Below are positions 58,621-64,000 of a stretch of 64,000 bases of DNA, piece by piece. The stretch covers positions 42,146,938 to 42,210,937 of the forward strand of contig NW_026622786.1 in assembly GCF_023065955.2 (NCBI RefSeq), in the 5' to 3' direction. The first letter of the stretch is position 1. Every line of letters starts with the position of its first letter. A model generated the notes under the pieces. The model saw nothing but the letters and a program-made list of their open reading frames with translations. It made no database searches and was not told the DNA's origin. Position numbers and translations under genes: made by a program. Origin of the DNA: Ursus arctos. Lineage: Eukaryota > Chordata > Mammalia > Carnivora > Ursidae.

Positions 58621-59994
58621 CCTAGGTCCTGGTTTCGCTTTGCCGCGCAGTTATGGTGATCGGACCTATTCATGCAGCCCCAAAGCCCCGTTATTCATTG
58701 TTATTAATGGGAAAATCCAGGGTGTCATCGTCCCTGGAATTTTTCTTCGACCAGTATTTGATCCCTGTTGTTTCAGAGGTTATCCCGTACAGTCTGTCCA
58801 TCTGCAGCTTTTGTTTGTGTCGGATTTCCATAGTGTGTAGTTTCCCAGACATTTACTCATATATATTTACCAAATACGAAATGTTCATTTGGATGTTTAC
58901 AGGGTGCAGATTGAACTGTTGTTCGAGAATCTTCTAGGTGTTTTGCACTCAACTTAAACATTATTAAGGTTTACATTCCCATAATTAGTGTTAGGCCTGG
59001 AAAATTGGGCCAGAGGATAAAATCCTAGCAGGAGCATGCATAGGCTTTAAACTGAGGATGAATTTTACCGCAGGATCTCTAGATTTCTTGATTAATAGAT
59101 GTGTAGAATTATATAACTTTTTAAGTTTAATTAGATTATTTTTCCTTAAGAAAAACCTGTTTAAAAAATAACGAGGCTGCCTTCGATCCATTTCTAGTTG
59201 GGGCTATTTTATCATTTGGGAAGGTCCGACCAAATCAGATAATAAGCTATTTAACTTGCACCTAATACAAATATTATTAATGAATTCACGATATTAATAT
59301 AAATAAAGGGAAAAGTAGAAATCTTATTGATAGACGATGCTAATTTTAAAAGAAGGTAATAGTAATAGTTACATTATGCTGGTTGGTTTGTGTTATTTCA
59401 TTTACTTTGGTAGAATTAGAAGAAAAGGACCATATGAAAAACATTCCAGGAATAAAATATTTGACCTGCTGTATGCAAGAGGGATAGCCTACTTAAGATT
59501 GCATCTTATTTTTGATCTTGTTTATTGGCAACTTTCACTTTTTTGTTTTTCATAAACTACCAATAACCAAATAATAGCGCAGTTTAATGGCATTAGATTG
59601 TAGTAGTTTATTTTAAATATTTGAAATTCCGAGTTAAGGACATAATTTTTAATTTTTATGTATTGCTGTTAGAATTTTCAGTGACCTTTCACATGTGCAA
59701 TCTTAGTTGAACCTTATGCCAGGTCTCTAAATTAGGAATGCCAAGAAGTAAAGTCTTTTCCCATGACAGAAGCATTTCAAAATTGTGTAAGGATCAGGAT
59801 TTCCTTAAAGTCTGAAATAATCTTGCTGAGATAACCTTTGATAAAAATTGGAATTCAGATAGATATTAGAGCACTGAATTATAAAATAAGACTGTGGACT
59901 TTGCAAGAAAATGAAGTACATAAATGATGAAAGATTTTTGGTGAGAAATGTGAAATATGGACGTCTTTTAAAAAGAAAGTTGTAAGTAACAGCT

Positions 59995-60108
59995 TTTTTT
60001 TTTTAAGTTTTAATTATTTAAGTAATCTCTACAGTGAACATGGAGCTTGAATTCACAACCCCCAGATCAAAAGCAACATGCTCTTCCGACTGAGCCTAAC
60101 AGGTGCCC
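59995..60108 (-). repeat. Short-type CAN-SINE
   Basis: Reverse copy with AGTAACAGCT on both flanks. Confidence 0.93.
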
Positions 60109-60308
60109 CAGTAACAGCTCCTTCTTTAGTGTAGTTTTTAAACTTGTTTTTTCCAAGTCTGCATGTGATGGCAAGAGCATTTTGATAAATAGGATAGCTC
60201 CAAAGAATACAAGATAAGTACAGTGGTATAATCATCTATAAAAAGGAGCATGAATTTTGTATAGTATAGTATATGTATGTATATAATATATATATTAAGA
60301 GAACTTTT

Positions 60309-60419
60309 ATTTTTATTATTATTATGTTTTTAAAGTGAGCTCTGTGTCCATCATGGAGCTTGAACTCATGACTCTGAGATTGAGTCCCATGCTCTACTGA
60401 CTGAGCCAGCCAGGGTCTC
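60309..60419 (-). repeat. Short-type CAN-SINE, degraded head
   Basis: Reverse copy ending CCAGCCAGGGTCTC, with GAGAACT flank duplication. Confidence 0.85.
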
Positions 60420-61118
60420 TGAGAACTAATATTTTAAAAATTGTGCGTGTATCTAAGTTATTTTAGAAGGCTAAGTAAGTAAATATCTGTGAGTTTACCA
60501 GGGAAAGCCCTTTGGAAAATAAAAAGAGTGAAATGTGGTTTCTGCCTTCAAAGAAATTATAGTCAGACTTCTAGTCAAGTAGGATTTTTTTTTTCACTAC
60601 TGTAAGTGCCTTATGCATATGATAACCAGGAATCTAGGTGAGGGAGACAGTATTTCTATTGAGTCTTCCGTAGAGATGGTGTTTGAGATGAGTGAGCTTT
60701 GAAATGTTTTCAAAAGGGGAATATTGTAGGACATTTCTAAAATATAAGATATTTTAGATAAAGATAATTGGGTTCCTGGAAAGATACAAGTTATATTTAA
60801 GAAAGGATCAGTAGAAAAATTTGGCTGATAGTAAGTTATGGGTTATGTAAGTTATTAATAGGAGATGAAAAAGACAAACTATGAAAGACTTCATTCATTA
60901 AAGGTGTTTGTATGTATTCCATAGAAACCTCTTCCTCCAGAAGAGGTATGTATTCCACATGAATGCAGAATGAGCTGTAATTGGGAGAAGACTGAGACCA
61001 GGAGATTCCTTGGGCAGCTTTAGGTTAAGCTAGATGTCCATAGCATTACTTTTGTGGTCCTTGTAGATTCTCTGAAGTGCTATCTTGAAAGTAGGCCTTT
61101 AGATAAAACATCGGTGCA

Positions 61119-61217
61119 GGGGCGCTGGCTCAGTTGGTAGAACATGTGAACCTTGATCTTGGGGTCATGAGTTTGAGCCCCATGTTGGACAGTAGAGCTT
61201 ACTTAAAAAATACAAAA
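61119..61217 (+). repeat. Short-type CAN-SINE with head deletion
   Basis: GGGGCGCTGGCTCAGTTGGT: the CCTGGGTGG part of the head is shortened. Confidence 0.88.
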
Positions 61218-61604
61218 AGTGAGATGGGTGCAGGTGAGATGCTGGAAGCAGCAGTGAAAGAGTGGGTAAAGAGGGAAGGGGGAAGAAGCCAATGAATGGA
61301 ATCTGGTGTGTGTTGGGGGCGTTAATCCTGTGGAGATTTTTGTAGAACTGCCTCAGAATTGTCCTATCAAGTGAAGGGGAGTTGGGGAGTTTTTCCACCT
61401 ACTTCCGGAGCTCTAATCATTGAAAATCTTCACCATTGATTGGGTTTGCTATTGCTAACTTTCTCTGATTCATAAAAAAGAAAGGATTCCTCACACTTAA
61501 AGGATCGTTATGTCCAAATAATTTAAACACCAACTTTTGTCTTCTGTCTAAACGTCCATACTTGAATTATTTCACATAGTAGTTAATATTTTATTGTTTA
61601 CTAT

Positions 61605-62040
61605 CTCACTGTTCAAAGCACTTTATATGTATTTATTTAAGAATTATTTATTTATTTATTTAAGAGAGATAATGTGTGCACAACCACTCTTGAGTCCGGG
61701 GAGGGGAAGAGAGGGGGAATCTTCAAGCAGACTCCCTACTGAGTGCAGAGCCCGAGGCAGCTAGATCTCAAGACCCATGAGATCATGACCTGAGCCGAAA
61801 CCAAGAGCCAGACGCCTAACAGATTGTGCCACCCAGGTGCCCCACAGCACTTTATATGTACTTTATATATACTTCAGAACTCCATGAGGTAGATATTTAT
61901 GGTTATCTCAGTTTTATAGATGAGGGAATTGAGGTACAGAGAAATAACTTAACCCTGGTCACAAACCTAGGACATAGTGGAACATGGATTTGAATCCAAG
62001 TATCCTTGCTCCAGAAACTACTCTTAGCCACAGTGTTGTC
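61605..62040 (-). repeat. MIR split by a CAN-SINE
   Basis: Antisense MIR (TCCATGAGGTAGATATT, GATGAGGGAATTGAGGTACA, GGATTTGAATCCAAG) interrupted near its 3' end. Confidence 0.85.
61636..61842 (-). repeat. CAN-SINE within a MIR
   Basis: Reverse copy with AGCACTTTATATGTA on both flanks, inserted into MIR sequence. Confidence 0.95.
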
Positions 62041-62394
62041 TTATAAGATAGTTTTCATATTATTTATTTTTAAGGATTTCTTTGGAAGGTATTCTTACTC
62101 TGTAGCTTTTAGTATTCTTTATAAATAAAATATTCCAGATATAATCTAGTTTATGAATACGATAAGACCGATTACTATTTTTATTCTGAAACCTATTGAT
62201 TAATTTAGTAAGAATTGCACTGTTCTATGCATCTCCTAGAGTCTGTATTCTAAATACCTGAACCCCCTTTTTTTAGTGTTACTTTAGACAGTAGATTCTA
62301 TGAACCCTAATATAGAATATGTTATGACTATCTTTGTTAATTTTAGCTCATTTTTCTAAATAGTTTATTTTTTCTTTAAAAACTATTACTTTCG

Positions 62395-62584
62395 GGGGCA
62401 CCTGGGTGGCTCAGATGGTTAAGCTTCTGCCTTCGGCTCAGTTCATGATCTCCAGGTCTTGGGATCCAGCCCCACTTCAGGCTCCTTGCTCAGCGGGGAG
62501 CCTGCTTCTCCCTCTCCCTCTGCCCACCCTCTCCTCACTACTTGTGCTCTCTCTCAAATGAATAAATGAAATCTTAAAAAAAAA
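62395..62584 (+). repeat. CAN-SINE
   Basis: Head GGGGGCACCTGGGTGGCTCA with AAAAAC(C)TAT flanks. Confidence 0.93.
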
Positions 62585-62597
62585 CCTATGATTTTCA

Positions 62598-62755
62598 GTT
62601 TAATAAATTTTTTATTGTTTTAATTTTTCTTTCAGTATAGTTAACATATAATGGTGTATTAGTTTCAGGTGTACAGTGTAGTGATTCAACAATTCTATAC
62701 ATCATAAGTGTACTCTTTACTTTCCATCATCTATGAAAATTACATTAAAAAATTT
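62598..62755 (-). mobile_element. LINE-1 3'UTR fragment, antisense
   Basis: TAGTTTCAGGTGTACAGTGT and ATCATAAGTGTAC are the reverse complement of the carnivore L1 3' end seen forward at 10330-10440. Confidence 0.8.
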
Positions 62756-62756
62756 A

Positions 62757-62886
62757 TTTATTTTTTTAGGCTTTATCTTTTTTTTTTTTTTTTTTTTTTA
62801 GTAAACTCTGCCCAACATGGGGCTCGAACGTATGACCCTGAGATCAAGAGTCACATACTCTACCTACTGAGCCAGCCAGGCACCCC
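62757..62886 (-). repeat. Short-type CAN-SINE with long T-run
   Basis: Reverse copy with a pure T-run at about 62780-62801 (its poly(A)) and head GCCAGCCAGGCACCCC. Confidence 0.93.
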
Positions 62887-64000
62887 TAAAAAACTTAATT
62901 TTTATAATTTTATAACGAGATTTCACAAGCCTGTCTTCTGTGCCTTTATCCAGATTTTTGTTAAAAATAACAACAGTTCTGCCACCTGCTAGTAGGGACT
63001 TTCTGGATTCATATCAATCTTCTCTATAACTATTAAATTATTTACCAGTTTTCCTGACATAAATTTTTTCTCATGGTTGCTAGAACCTGACTCTCTATAA
63101 ATAGCTTTACCTTTTGGAATAGATTAGATGATGGAATGCAGATGGTTTCTCAATATTAAAATGTTCTTATTGGGTCGCCAACTATGTACTGATGTGTAAC
63201 AAATATTAATAACACAGATCCTTTTTCTTTTCCTAAAATTTGAATATGTGCTCTTCTGTTATTTGGGTGGCAAAGCCAGAATTTTAGGCATGAAACTTGA
63301 TTGTACTGCCAAGGTATTCCTCCTTCCCCCTGCTTAAAAGTAGTATCTTCAGAAGCAGGTTTGTATCTGCAGATGGGCAATTGAACTGTACTTCATAGAG
63401 CGTGAATTGAACCAGGAACATTTTTTAGTTGGGGTTATTGCCATCAATATAAGGCTGAGAAAATTTCAAATAAGTCTAGTTAGGGTAGAGAGAGGAAAAG
63501 GTTGCCATATGAAAGATTGCAAAGGCAAGGACAAATTGAGGTCAACTATTGAAAGCCTTCATTTCCATGCTGAGCTTGAATTTTCTTGTGTTCCCTAGTG
63601 ATTCCCATACTGTGAACCACAAGCTTCTAGAGGAATCTCAAGAGTTTTGTGGGATCTACATCTATATACTAAACAAAAGGCATTTTCATATACATTTATT
63701 TTCACTGCTTTTGTGTTGTCTGTCTTTTCTAATGCCTAGTACCTGTCTTCCCTGGACAAAATGTCAGACCAGAGTGAAAGCATGCATGCCTTCTTTCTTT
63801 TGGTAGACACTGGAGAAGAAATTGATATAACTTCGAACCCCTGTTGCTTTGCCCTATTGTGTCTAAATATCCTACTCTCAGTAAATCTTTATCAAAAGAA
63901 CGAATAAAAGAATGATTTTGTTACCATAGTGAATTAATTGAGTAAACCTAGGTAACTAGAATATTAAGGGCCTTCTATTTTGATAGTGTTATGTTTAATT

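Larger units (their letters stand above)
58214..64000 (+). other. USP33: Presumed USP33 intron 1 (partial)
   Basis: The sequence contains CAN-SINEs, an interrupted MIR and an antisense L1 3' fragment. The expected USP33 N-terminal coding exon was not found. The stretches 58620-59990, 60420-61110 and 62890-64000 hold nothing I recognise apart from ancient-repeat-like sequence near 60530-60780. Confidence 0.45.

Noticed and set aside
57867..58673. 268-codon minus-strand open frame across the second CpG-rich region
   Set aside because: Proline/arginine-rich low-complexity translation caused by GC-rich DNA. No splice or family evidence, and several overlapping frames are equally open.
63760..63810. 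ATG-containing stretch (AAAATGTCAGACCAG) as a USP33 coding exon
   Set aside because: The translation does not match the USP33 N-terminus, and the surrounding frame closes quickly.

Overview
This is a mammalian nuclear window, almost certainly from a carnivoran and most likely a bear (Ursidae, including giant panda). About 55 to 60 tRNA-Lys-derived CAN-SINE copies lie on both strands. The youngest copies have the diagnostic 5' head (GGGGCGCCTGGGTGG), a body of the bear type rather than the dog type, an AATAAATAAAATCTT tail and clear target-site duplications. Carnivore-type LINE-1 debris fills much of the rest. There is no bacterial or viral gene content. Species assignment rests on SINE subfamily recognition from memory.

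Two CpG-rich promoter regions organise the window. The first, at about 46.06-46.48 kb, is the promoter of MIGA1 (mitoguardin 1, formerly FAM73A), transcribed on the minus strand. I could place six coding exons by splice sites, reading phase and protein similarity: exon 2 (43437-43550), exon 3 (29354-29531), exon 4 (27632-27768), exon 5 (25268-25394), exon 6 (23173-23306) and exon 7 (22301-22424). Their phases join without a break to give the first 266 residues: the N-terminal membrane anchor, basic and serine-rich linkers and the start of the helical Miga domain. A 5' exon (ending at 46364) appears non-coding in frame with exon 2. I found no later MIGA1 exons in 1-22300, so that stretch is read as intron 7.

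The second CpG-rich region, at about 57.87-58.62 kb, faces the other way. It is assigned by synteny to the 5' end of USP33, because in human USP33 and MIGA1 are head-to-head neighbours. A good splice donor at 58213/58214 ends a presumed 5'UTR exon, and the rest of the window to 64000 would be USP33 intron 1. No USP33 coding exon was recognised. The roughly 11 kb between the islands is intergenic.

Introns and intergenic DNA are built from layered repeats: ancient MIR, L2, MER5-like and MLT1 copies; LINE-1 fragments, including one element with a recognisable 5' end, ORF1 and 3' end but a collapsed ORF2 (6046-10470); and CAN-SINEs inserted into all of them. No previously undescribed biological system was found. 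The observations most worth checking are a young SINE about 65 bp from the exon 3 acceptor, a microsatellite abutting the exon 2 donor, the missing upstream start codon in MIGA1 exon 1, and an unexplained CpG-containing open segment in MIGA1 intron 4.
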